Source of the DNA: Corallium rubrum
Taxonomy: Eukaryota > Cnidaria > Anthozoa > Scleralcyonacea > Coralliidae
Assembly (NCBI GenBank): GCA_964035015.1
Contig: OZ036000.1
Location: 6,367,209-6,431,208 of the forward strand
Length of the DNA stretch: 64,000 nucleotides
Reading direction: 5' to 3'
Shown in pieces: positions 54,598 through 64,000 of the stretch. The notes beneath the pieces were generated by a model that saw nothing but the letters and a program-made list of their open reading frames with translations, made no database searches and was not told the origin of the DNA. Numbering within the stretch: position 1 is the stretch's first letter; each line of letters starts with the position of its first letter. A program made the position numbers and the translations under genes.

Positions 54598-55859
54598 CAG
54601 TGATTCCACTTGGAAGGAAATTTCCTTCCAAAAGGAAATTTTGGCATTTGGAAGGAAAAAAAAAAAGAAATAAAATTTGGAAGGAAATTGGAAGGAAATT
54701 TGGTCATATGGAAGGAAAATGGAAGGGAATTTTGAAATTCGAACTTTTTCAGTAATTAGAAGTTGATGAAACTGCTTATTTTTTACTTTCGGGTTCAAAA
54801 GCGTGTATAAATTAAAAACACGAGTAATAATATGATGTGTGGCGTTAAATAGGGTTTTAAGTGGAAGACTGCTACACAAATAGCGCAGGCTCAATGTTTG
54901 CAATTTCTATTTTCTAGCGGCATTAACATATAAACCAGATGCATTCCGTGCAAATCTCACGCCGGAGATTGGCGACGAGGCTCAGAGCTTTACGCCAAGA
55001 CTACCAATTATTTTTTTATTGGACCTTTTGGTACGCCATGCACATTTGAAAATAATAAGTAATAATACGCAAGATAATAAGAAAATAATACGCCAAAAGA
55101 GGCAAAGTGCTGGTCACATTTGTTTGCACGCCCAGAAGACTGAACAAGTGCGTACGCCAATACGCCAAGATATCAAATTTTGGCACGCCAAGCACGGGGA
55201 CAAGTCCACGCCGGAGATATCCGGCGTTAGCAAACACGGAATGCACCCTTGGCATATAACTCATGCAAAGAATGATTGACTCGAGTCCAGAATCAAACCT
55301 CATCAGAAGATGAGGTTAATGATGGGGCTCCAGTTCCACCTCACTTGCAACTGCAAACCGGTACAAAGCGTGCATTGACCATGACATTATGTTTCAAACC
55401 TTTATCTGAGAATTATTCTAGTTTCCAAAGGACTAATTTGACTAAAAGAGTTTGTAAAATTTTTGTAAACTTGAAGCTAATCTTTATTAGTTATATAGTT
55501 TGGGAATGTAATTGCGAATTGTTAGTTGAGTAGAATTTCACATTTAAAAACTGAAAATGGCTGTTTAATTTGTCTTTGCATCTGCGCTTGCCCAGATACA
55601 AAACTCGAATAACTCGCTTTCTGGACATCGGAAAGCGTCGGAAATGTTCGGACCACATTCGTATTTTCTCATTGCGAGCTTTGCGTGCACTCGAAAGCAA
55701 ACTGGTGAAGTGTACGATCCAAATTTTAATCATAAGAAGAAGGATTTATAAGAGATTTGGGAGGGAAAACTGGAAGGAAATTCCAGATTTTGGGAAGGAA
55801 ATTTTGCTAAAAAGAAGGATAAAAAAAGAACATTTTGCTTTAGCCGAGTGGAAACACTG
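54598..55859. mobile_element. 1.26-kb hAT-like element with 8-bp duplication
   Basis: Ends cagtgattccacttgg and ccgagtggaaacactg are flanked by gtgggaat at 54590-54597 and 55860-55867. The word ggaaggaaatt is repeated near both ends (54610-54725, 55770-55800). An inner hairpin at about 54943-55247 has gcattccgtg / cacggaatgc ends. Only short meaningless frames were seen. Confidence 0.75.
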
Positions 55860-56079
55860 GTGGGAATGCTTGTGAAAAATATTATTGTGACTTCGTCTGT
55901 GATTGTGATGGGATCGTGATTTGTGATTGGGATTATACTGTGATTTATTAAAAGTTCTTATTCTGCTAAAACATTGTGATTTGTCGTGGATATCTGGTTT
56001 TACGACACATGCACCATAGACATTACACCACCATAGACTAAAGAACAAAGGAAAATATTGGACATTATTAGGTGCTTCG

Positions 56080-56285
56080 CCATCCAAAATTAAGGATTAT
56101 CCTTAATTGTCAACTCGCCTAGAATTAAGGATAATCCTTAATTTTAAATGAAAACTCTCCCCCATACCCCCAACCCCTAACCACAACCCCCCGAAAACCC
56201 TAAACCTAACCACAACCCCCCGGAAACCCTAAACCTAACCACAACCCCCCGGTAGCCCTAAGCCTAATCACAACCCTCCGGAAAA
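56080..56285. repeat. attaaggat hairpin and 29-bp minisatellite
   Basis: The words attaaggattatccttaatt and attaaggataatccttaatt (56088-56142) are followed by about four 29-bp units containing cctaaccacaaccccc (56175-56283). The stretch to about 56470 repeats ttaaggccatgtcttaatt. Confidence 0.8.
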
Positions 56286-56657
56286 AAGTCCCACCTCTCA
56301 GACCCCGATCACAACGCCCCTCTAGGATTTTTAGCTTTACGTGTTCAAGTTTAACATCCCGCTTGTGGGACAGATAAATTAAGGCCATGTCTTAATTGTA
56401 GCCCTATTTTAAAATTAAGGCCATGTCTTAATTCGAGCCCTATTTTACAATTAAGATATACGCTTAATTTTGGTAAGAGATCGCGTTGATTGAAGTCAGG
56501 CTTGCGGGTCAGATCTTAGACAATAGAAAGACGAATGGGTACGAGTCAGAGAGAGGAGTATCCGGAGGGGTACTTGATCGATACATGAAACGACTAACCC
56601 ACAAAATGGCATATTCCTAGCTGAGCCCGTGTTTGCCTTGCACTGCAGAATTCCGGC

Positions 56658-57076
56658 CAGTGTTGCCAGCCTTGGGATTTTATCCCAAGATCTTGGGATT
56701 TTTTGAAGGAGTTGGGATTTTTTTTCTCAGGGATTCAACTTGGGATTTTTCTTGGGATTTTTTCAGAGCAAACGGTTTTGGTTTTAAAAAGCTGATTTCA
56801 ATGTTAATTATTATTGTTTTAATTTGCTTGATCATTAGATCATAGCGCCTACGTTCTTTATGCATTCGTTTGATTTAGCAAGATGAAGTACTCTATCCAA
56901 ATGAAGTATCACTGATACAGTGGGCTCAGATTGCTATCTGTCAAACGGCGATAGAGACCTGGGAACTAGTCAGTAAATGAAACTGAACCTTGGGATTTTT
57001 TGGTAAAAAATAGGGAATCTTGGGATATTTTCAGACCTTTATTGGGATTTTTACGAAACTTGACTTGGCAACACTG
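56658..57076. mobile_element. 419-bp hAT-like element with exact 8-bp duplication
   Basis: Ends cagtgttgccag and ttggcaacactg are flanked by attccggc at 56650-56657 and 57077-57084. The word ttgggatttt is repeated at least seven times towards the two ends. Non-coding. It lies just downstream of the GM2A-like gene. Confidence 0.85.
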
Positions 57077-57147
57077 ATTCCGGCTAGCGGCGTATTTCTA
57101 TTCAAGTTCAATAATGCACACTTTGTGATCATGATTTAACTGATTGA

Positions 57148-57153
57148 TTTATT
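57148..57153 (-). terminator. Polyadenylation signal of the GM2A-like gene
   Basis: AATAAA on the minus strand, 51 nt after the stop codon at 57205-57207. The sequence is canonical and well placed; use is inferred. Confidence 0.5.
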
Positions 57154-57204
57154 CAGTGCTTTACTGACAATTAAACTCTTTGGTTTGTTAACATTTGTCA
57201 ATGT

Positions 57205-60200
57205 TTATATAACTATCTTGCCTTCTCCCCCTCCACAAACTATGCGTTTATTGGTACTTGCGTCTCTCACATCCACTCTTACTTTGTATGTTCCCTAAAA
57301 CCAAGAAAAGTGAAAACAATTAAAATTGGTATAATAAAAGTAGCGTGCTGCGTAGGTGCAGTGTTGAAACAACAATCGAAATTTAGTAAGGTTAGATATA
57401 CTGCCGAAACAGAGAACGTCTAGAACGAAAGAGAGAAACGTAAAGTAAAATTGGTATAAGCTTTTGTATATTTTAAGAAAGCAAAGTGCTGCATATGAAG
57501 TGTTTGGGATAGAGCAAAGTTGAAAAGGTTGTATACTGCAGAGGTTTTTAGTAACGAAATACTGACGTTTCGAGGTTTATTCGAGGTTTCGTTTTTCGAG
57601 CTCTTCATCAAGCCGTATCTCGAGCCTCGGTACTTAAAGTGCCTAGGGGCTGTTTACATGGGAGGCGATATTCCTATGAAACGAAAATTAAATTTGTCTT
57701 ATTTGAAAGAGAAATTTGTCTTAAAATTGTAGAGTAACATATTTTTCAGTTTTTCGTTTCCTTTCTTCGTTCTTGAGATATTTTAGTTTGTTTGATATGT
57801 AAATTTAACATTTTGACGTCACACGTGTATAATGAGTTATCGAAAAAGTTATATATCTTTGCTATTATTAAATATAATAATCACTTGTAATCACTTGAAG
57901 ATCTACATGTTTAGTGTTGTGGGCGAAACACATCCACATGCTTCATTCAAATTAATTTGGTTTGATAATAGAAAAGATATCTAACCTTCTCCGATAACTC
58001 ATTATTCACCTACGACGTCAAAATGTTTACTTTGCATATCAAAGAAACTGAAATATCTCAAGAACGAAGCAAGGAAACGAAAAACTGCAAAAGATGTTAC
58101 TAATTTTAAGTGTTCTTTGAAATAAGACAAACTTAATTTTCGTTTCATTTGCACTTTAATACCTCCCCTGAAAGAGACGGCTGGACGCATGAGCCACAGA
58201 ACGTGTCCATGACGTTTTGCATAAATTAATTTCACGATTCAAAAACCATAGAAGCTGACCGAAATATAAGTGATTTCCACGATCCTGTAGGCTGAATGAC
58301 AAAAATATATTGGCCATTAACCAGTTTCTCTGGAGCTTGCTGATGTAAATCTCAAACGTTTCTAAAATGCGATCGCATACCTCCCTCATCAGCACTCTAT
58401 TGATCGCCATTTTTTCTGACGGGGTGCGTAATTCATGCAAGAATCCTAATCATCGGAATAATACATGCCTGCTGAAAATGTGCAGGCACGTTTCAATCTC
58501 GTTCCCAGAGCCCACGTTCCCCTTACCCAGCGGGCGGGAAACGAGAGGCTCTGGGGTTATCCGTTAATCCGCTATCAACTCTCAAAATTTGCCGTGGATA
58601 GTTTGTTTTGGGGAAATTTGGGCTTCTTGGTAACAATGCATGCCTTATGACGTACGCAGATGGATCATTAATAGTGAAATCTATTGTTCTTATGCATAAG
58701 GATTTAGGGTGAAGGAAAATTCGAGTGTAGAATATATACATTTTAAGACCAAACCGGGAGCAGTTACGAGAAATGCAACTACACAGGCCCTCCGGCAGGA
58801 ATTGAACCCACGACCTTGCGATTCTAGTGCAATGCTCTGACCACTGAGCCACGGAGGCCGTTGCCGAGAGCTCGATCGCGAGTTCTGTATATATAATAAG
58901 GTGGTAATGCCAAGAGAGAATTGGGTATATTATAAATGATATTGGGCATTTCACTCGATTACATGTTCTAAGGATTTAGGGTGAAGGAAAATTCGAGTGT
59001 AGAATATATACATTTTAAGACCAAACCGGGAGCAGTTGCGAAAAATGCAACTACACAGGCCCTCCGGCAGGAATTGAACCCACGACCTTGCGATTCTAGT
59101 GCAATGCTCTGACCACTGAGCCACGGAGGCCGTTGCCGAGAGCTCGATCGCGAGTTCTGTATATATAATAAGGTGGTAATGCCAGGAGAGAATTGGGTAT
59201 ATTTTAAATGATATTGGGCATTTCACTCGATTACATGTGAAATGCCCAATATCATTTATCGTTCTTATGCATAGTTGTCCATCTGCGTACGTCATAAGCT
59301 TACAGGGCCGAGAAAAAAGCGTATTGCCGGTCGGTTAATATCGTAAAATCCGACCTCTCAGGAACCAATCAGCATGCGTCGTTTTGCATACGGACCGGAA
59401 ATCTAGCCCAGCCATATAATAAAGGTCATTAGCAATCTCGTTCCCAGAGCCCACGTTCCCCTTACCCAGCGGGCGGGAAACGAGAGACTCAGGGATAATC
59501 CGTTCACGCCCATCACAGATTCTTGTTATCCGGAAGAAGAGTTATATAGAGTTCACTGTGTTCATCAGCCAATGAAATATCGATGTGAAACGGATTATCC
59601 CAGAGTCTCTCGTTTCCCGGGTGGGGAACGTGGGCTCTGGGAACGAGATTGGGTCAGTAGTTGACAACAACCGCTTACCAGACGGAAAACTGCGTGGCGA
59701 CCCAGAGGTTAGAAAACGCTGATATACGGTATACTTACACTTCCAAGCGATGATCCAAGCACGCCGCCAGGTATTTTGAAATTTCCTGGAATTGTAACCG
59801 ATTCATCGAAACTTTGATCTCCTATTTTCGCGGGACATCCTGGTAGTTGACTGCACGTTACGTCATAGGTGCTAAACAGAAAAAAGAAAAAGAGGAAACC
59901 AAGCAAAATTAAAGAGAAGAAAAGGAAAGGAAAAGAAAAAAAATATGAAAAGAAGTGAAATGAAAGGAAACTTTTTTACATGAATTCCATGCAAATATAT
60001 AAGTGAAATAATAAAGACTTATTTACGGAGTGCGAGGTCTGTACGGGAAAGTATTTGCCTGAGGTTTTCGTACAGACCAAGCGACGAAGGAGCGAGGTTT
60101 GTGCGATAAAACCGAGGGCAAATACTTTCCAGTACAGACCGAGCAAACGAGGTTAATAAGGAATTTATTATATGGCTATTGGTTCATTTTATTTTTAACT

Positions 60201-63200
60201 TTCGAGCGTTGTTTTCGTCCTCGGAGTATGCTGTTTACCTTTACCTGTTGACTTTTTCGTATCGCTTCTTGGCCTTCTTATTTACACCAGTTCGGCTTTT
60301 ATTTGTCGTGTTTTTAGATAAACAGCTTTAAAGAAAACCAGCAGTGATGTTCCAACACATTTTATTGTTCAGAATATTTGAATAAAGATACCTATTTCTC
60401 TTTTATTTGTATTCAAATCAACTCAGAAATGTTCCCGCCAAAACTTACAGGGCCGAGAAAAAAGCGTATTGACCGGTCGGTCAATATCGTAAAATCCCGA
60501 CCTCTCAGGAACCAATCAGCGTGCGTCGTTTTGCGTACGGACCGGAAATCAAACCCAGTCATATAATAATTACTACTTATTGACCGAGCGTGCGGTCTGT
60601 ACCATAGTGAAATATGGCACTGAGAGTTCTCTCGGGCAGGGTCGTGGGCAGGGTCGTTAGTCAGGGGGGCTATAAGAGTGCCAGATTATTAGGGGGGTCC
60701 GGGGGTATGGTCCCCCGGAAATTTTTTGAAATTTGAGTCTCTGAAATGGCATTTCCCGCGATCTGACGTCATATTTGAGCAAAATTTTGAAAATTTTAAA
60801 ACATACTTTTTAAGACACATTCTCTCATTTTTACAAAAGATTTTGTCTAAAACTACAGTATTACATATTTACAAAGACAACTATAGTCATTTGCAACTCA
60901 CTTGTCACTTTTTACCAAAATGTTCAGAAGTTCGTCACGACGTTTGTGGTAAAATGAGCTTTGAACTTCCCAACGAACTTGTGAACTTCGGAACAAACTT
61001 CCGAACATTTTCGTGAAAAGTGAAATGACTGTAAAATAATAGTTAGGAATAAACCGCGAACGCAACACGAAAACTCATTGTCAGAGTTATGATATATTAC
61101 ACGACCATAGTTAGTTCTTTATTCTGTGACTCTGGGAACAAAGGTGATGTGTGACATTATAAAAATCATACTTTGGGGGGGAGGGGGGAAGGAGTTGCCC
61201 CTGCTGCCTCCCCCTGCTGCCTCCCCCTGCTGCCTCCCCCCTGCTCTCGGGTAAAAATAGAACTATGCATGATTATACCAAAATTGACCCTACCCCCGAG
61301 ATAACTCTGGTGAAAGCCTTCACATTAATTAGGGTTATCTGACTAACTTTGGCTCTAGGGTTACCCACTGAGCTCAATAAAACTGGATGGGCATAAGGCC
61401 GGATTTTGCGTGCCAGTTGTATGATGACGTGACCACTGCCCAAGACACAGAATAGTGATACAACCAGAAGTCCAACTCGCGTCGGAACCTTTGAAGTTTA
61501 TATCCTCGCGCATGCCGCCTCGCGCATCTTGATTCCTCGCCATGCTACGCCATCCTGGCAAGTTCCCCCGGCAGTTTGGACCTTCAAAAGAAGGTTAAGA
61601 CTGCCGGGGGAACTTTGGCGGATGGCGTAGGACATTGCGGGATCGCGCAAGATGGCGTAAAATATCGCGCATGCGCATTGAAGAAATGCGGACAAGTTTT
61701 CACTTGAGTTGGACTTCTGGTTGTATTTATACTATTCTGTGCCCAAGATGGCTGCCACTAAAGTTCATAAGCTTTCGTAGATTGAAAACAGACAAAAGAA
61801 GTTATTTTAAGAAAATTTAAACGAATGTAAGGACACAAGAAGTACTTAATAAGGTTTAAGACGTTAATTTCTTGTATTTGTTTCTGTTACTGAGTTGTAC
61901 TTAATAAGGTTTAAGACGTTAATTTCTTGTATTTGTTTCTGTTACTGAGTTGTAAAACCTTTAAATTTCGTTGTTTTTCTTCAGTGCCGACAACGAAGAA
62001 AGTTCACGATAATACAAACTGAAAAACAGGCTATAAAATCTACGAACAATTCAATTCCAAGTCTTAAATTTTACTTTTTATAGTAATCTTAATGCCTTAA
62101 CAATATTTCGTATTGTGTACTTGCCATCTTTTGACTGTATTTGTTGTTAAACAGTGGAAACTAAACGAACCAGCTTTTTTACGGCTTTTCCGACTATTCC
62201 TACCCCCGGATAATCTCACCATGCTGACGTCAATATTGCTTATGCTTGTCAACTTTGGGATTGGGAACAAGTTCTAAGGCCGCAATGCGTCATATGTTCC
62301 ACTACGTAAGATGGCGGCGACTGCCACGAAATGTTTGACTGCTGGCCATAGGGAATGGCCCATCCAGTTTATTTAGAGATCAGTGGGGTTACCCTATCGC
62401 TCAGACCGAGTTATCCCTATTCCCCAAGTTATCTCGGTCTCGCGTGAACGATTTACTTTTTTAACATGGCAAATGAACAAACATCGAGATATCTCGGGTG
62501 ATAGGGATAACCCTACGTCCCGATGTAACTCGTCTTGTGTGAACAGGCCCTGACCTAATAGTCCTAAATACGTCGTTCCGAAATGTAGAACTGTGACATT
62601 CCAAAGATCATACATGATCAGAGCAACTCGCGTTTGGAACAATCTTGTTGATGAACTGAAGTTAGATACGGACAGTCTGTCTTCGTTGAAGTCCATAATG
62701 TTTAAGTACTATATTTCGTCTTTACAAACATGTTATAACGTGGATGATCCTCGTTCTTATAATTTATATCTGTCCTAAGTGTAATTGTGTCCGTAGTCTC
62801 ACAACACCGATATCGTGTTGTATGTAGGAACTGTACTGTTATGTTTTGGAGGCTTTGTCGGTGTATGAACAACCGAAATATTTTACGGTTAGGATTAAGC
62901 TCAGTGACAGGGTCATGAATATCAGCTAGGTCAGGCTTTCGTTTGTTCACACACCGAAAAAGCGTCCTTGTTTAGTTGTTTTCGTGTTGACTATGTGGTT
63001 ATTGTCGTTGTTGTTATTTATATTTTGGGCCCGCAGTAATTGGCAACTAGCTGTTGCGGTAACCCTGCCAAATTATTTACTGTGTATATTGTTATTGTTA
63101 TTATTGGCAAAGTTATTAAATAAATAAATAAATAAACCATATGCGACTGACGTACCATGATCCGACCTTGCTGACACATGGGATTTTAACAAACGTGGAA

Positions 63201-63378
63201 AACCACCCTGATCCAATTTTTTTCTGTACTTTCAAGCTCACTTTGAATCTCGACTGGCTTGAAGCCTTGTAGCCTATGTAATATCTCCCACTTGCCGAGA
63301 GTACAGCATTTGGCTTAATCTGGATAGGGTACGAGCTCTTGATTTTGAGTGATTTGAGCTGAATCGGCGCTGAAGTAT
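57205..63378 (-). CDS. GM2A: GM2-activator-like lipid transfer protein, last three coding exons
   Basis: Minus-strand exons in transcript order: 63378-63156, 59871-59739, 57294-57205 (TAA). All junctions are in phase with GT-AG sites, giving about 148 residues. GM2 activator is a secreted or lysosomal beta-cup protein that lifts glycolipids from membranes for degradation. Seen: DTSAPIQLKSLKIKSSYPIQ and KVQKKIG as in the first strands; IPCVSKVGSC followed by TYDVTC and PGCPAKIG, which reproduce the family pattern of IPC, GSC and a short CPxxxG segment; VTIPGNFKIPG; and a last exon starting GTYKVRVDV with one late Cys. The exon with signal peptide and N-terminus lies beyond the right edge. Introns of 3.3 and 2.4 kb are packed with mobile DNA, including a LINE end 19 bp from the first visible donor. 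The family is recognised from pattern; substrate is unknown, and invertebrates have many such paralogs. Confidence 0.8.
57325..57420. repeat. Single-arm copy of the 35-251 element
   Basis: It shares ataaaagtagcgtgctgcgt and aaggttagatatactgccga words with the first foldback of the window. It lies in the last GM2A intron, about 30 bp upstream (transcript sense) of the final exon. Confidence 0.65.
57633..58158. repeat. Foldback family B, copy 4
   Basis: The ends are ttaaagtgcc and gcactttaa, with the same arm words as at 30292. The left arm has an extra segment of about 30 bp reading ggctgtttacatgggaggcg. The rest of the intron between 58159 and 58490 holds nothing I recognise. Confidence 0.7.
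58494..58567. repeat. Truncated left end of element D
   Basis: It starts caatctcgttcccagagccc and stops after about 75 bp, where family C sequence begins. Confidence 0.7.
58568..59297. repeat. Family C fragment split by a SINE insertion
   Basis: Family C sequence runs from 58568 to 58698 and resumes at 59261-59297 (cgttcttatgcatagttg), where it meets the right end of another element. Between the parts lies the tandem SINE. Confidence 0.7.
58699..59260 (-). mobile_element. Tandem pair of tRNA-headed SINEs with 13-bp target duplication
   Basis: Two nearly identical units of about 270 bp (58699-58970, 58971-59240). Each has on the minus strand an A box tggctcagtggtcagagc and a B box ggttcaattcc, followed by a unique tail. 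The word gttcttatgcata flanks the pair at 58686-58698 and 59261-59273, so both entered in one event. Confidence 0.8.
59299..59421. repeat. Right-end fragment of the 10493 composite element
   Basis: It matches about 10919-11041 (gggccgagaaaaaagcgtat...agccatataataa) with several changes. Confidence 0.75.
59433..59651. mobile_element. 219-bp element D, copy with 9-bp duplication
   Basis: Same ends and exactly the same length as 37374-37592. Flanks ggtcattag (59424-59432) and ggtcagtag (59652-59660) differ by one base. It lies 87 bp beyond the donor of the middle GM2A exon, within its intron. Confidence 0.8.
60015..60569. mobile_element. Near-identical copy of the 10493 composite element
   Basis: About 555 bp matching 10493-11041 in the same orientation with few differences, here inside a GM2A intron. 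The similarity points to recent spread. Confidence 0.8.
60570..61300. other. Intron stretch with G-rich and 13-bp repeats
   Basis: A gggggtccgggggtatggtc word lies near 60694, and three units of tccccctgctgcc at about 61207-61245 follow a poly-G patch. No exon was seen on either strand. Confidence 0.5.
61446..61741. mobile_element. 296-bp foldback with 7-bp duplication
   Basis: Arms start cacagaatag / ctattctgtg and contain accagaagtccaactc. The word cccaaga flanks it at 61439-61445 and 61742-61748. The centre contains gttcccccggcagt and its complement. Confidence 0.75.
61842..61951. repeat. Exact 55-bp tandem duplication
   Basis: The unit starting gtacttaataaggtttaaga is present twice without visible change. 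The stretch to 62550 contains short inverted words around ggttaccctatc / gatagggataacc (62389, 62501) but no exon. Confidence 0.85.
62554..62778 (+). pseudogene. Reverse transcriptase C-terminal fragment
   Basis: The frame reads VVPKCRTVTFQRSYMIRATR, then VWNNLVDELK and a SLSSLKSIM segment before TAA. This is the usual end of non-LTR retrotransposon polymerases (RT..F..S...R....WN.L.......SL..FK). The catalytic domains are missing because of 5' truncation. Confidence 0.7.
62554..63136 (+). mobile_element. 5'-truncated LINE, 3' end
   Basis: It carries the last part of a reverse-transcriptase ORF, a 3' UTR of about 340 bp and a taaataaataaa tail at 63117-63136. It stands antisense in the GM2A intron and stops 19 bp from the splice donor of the exon at 63156. 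Confidence 0.75.
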
Positions 63379-63399
63379 CTATAATAATAATAATTAAAA

Positions 63400-63780
63400 A
63401 AATATTAATTTTAATTATAATAATTATAAAATAGAAAAACAAATAAAAATAAATAATTCTTATGTAAATACAATTTTTAAGTCCGTGTCAACCATATTTT
63501 AATGAATATCCATATTCTTAAATAAGTAAATTTAAAAAAATAAGTATAATAGATATTATAATGATAATAAATAATGATAATAATTATAATTTTAAAAAAT
63601 ATACTTTTATTTTAATAATTAAATAATAAAAAAAAACCCCAAAAAAACTAAATAAAAATAAGTATAATAGATTAGAATATATTGATAATAATTATAATTA
63701 TTATAATTATTATTTATCATTATAATGTATTATAACTTATAATTTATCAAAATCTATAATTTACAATCTTCTTGTTGAGT
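63400..63780. other. AT-rich intron sequence
   Basis: Over about 370 bp the sequence is almost only A and T, with ataataattata-type words. No exon on either strand. It lies upstream of the first visible GM2A exon in transcript sense. Confidence 0.6.
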
Positions 63781-63965
63781 ATCAGTTGATAAAACACTGT
63801 TGGTACCAGGACATGCATGTTTCAAACAAAGCCGTGTTTATACGGCCAAAATTTAAGCACGCTTAAGTTAAGCGTGCTACTTAAGCGTGCTTAAAATGCG
63901 CCACCTTGGTGCGTTTACACGGTCATTTAATAACCCCTTACTAAAACCGTACACCATTATTCAAC

Positions 63966-64000
63966 ATGGCGGACGAGTTATATTTTTGGTTTTGGAAGCT
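63966..64000 (+). CDS. Possible start of a gene or transposon ORF, cut by window end
   Basis: ATG GCG GAC GAG in an excellent context (caacATGG) opens a frame that reads MADELYFWFWK and runs off the window. Upstream (63838-63920) lie gccgtgtttatacggcc and aagcacgcttaag/cttaagcgtgctt palindromes, typical of a transposon end, so a transposase ORF is as likely as a host gene. Eleven codons are too few to decide. Confidence 0.2.
   Translation, partial: MADELYFWFWK

Noticed and set aside
62389-62515. Homing-endonuclease-like site around tagggataaccct
   Set aside because: The likeness is limited to a few bases and arises from a short inverted repeat; no endonuclease gene is nearby.

Overview
The window is nuclear DNA of an animal, most likely a cnidarian and probably an anthozoan (stony coral or sea anemone). 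That placement is an inference. It rests on intron-rich genes with standard GT-AG junctions and the standard code, closest resemblance to animal families (KSR, LONP1, DDX59, GM2 activator, GT92), and a dense load of short foldback elements. No bacterial or organellar features are present.

Five real genes were rebuilt from splice sites, and every internal junction keeps frame. From left to right: (1) + strand, the last eight coding exons of a KSR-like pseudokinase (367-8949, 5' part off the window); (2) + strand, a complete mitochondrial Lon protease, LONP1, with 22 coding exons (13974-36760, about 946-959 aa); (3) + strand, a single-exon GT92 glycosyltransferase (39810-41108); (4) + strand, a complete DDX59-type zinc-HIT DEAD-box helicase with 5 exons (43541-51990, 659 aa); (5) - strand, the last three coding exons of a GM2-activator-like protein (63378 down to 57205; the signal-peptide exon lies off the right edge). 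A possible + strand start codon at 63966 may open another gene or a transposon ORF. The genes are functionally unrelated, so this is an ordinary eukaryotic neighbourhood and not an operon.

Almost everything else is repeat. Three very long simple repeats sit in introns: a 2.1 kb compound array in KSR, about 1.1 kb of uninterrupted GGT and a 1.3 kb CTAACTCCAACT-type minisatellite in LONP1. A GGT/AAT array ends about 100 bp before the DDX59 start codon, and a 14-bp minisatellite follows DDX59. Mobile DNA is mostly non-autonomous: four hAT-like elements with 8-bp target duplications, TTAA-flanked foldbacks, a 219-bp family with 9-10 bp duplications, a 99-bp hairpin with a 9-bp duplication, tRNA-headed and 5S-like SINE sequences, a LINE 3' end, and a 1-kb foldback whose arms carry hammerhead-ribozyme-like cores. 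Several insertions are nested and can be ordered in time.

The long open frames that run through the simple repeats are artefacts of repeats whose period is a multiple of three or that lack stop codons; they are not reported as genes. The most interesting points are a KSR protein that has lost all three catalytic signatures, a SINE insertion whose target duplication starts exactly at a LONP1 splice donor, the hammerhead-like foldback, and an element with four direct and four inverted copies of one 14-mer.
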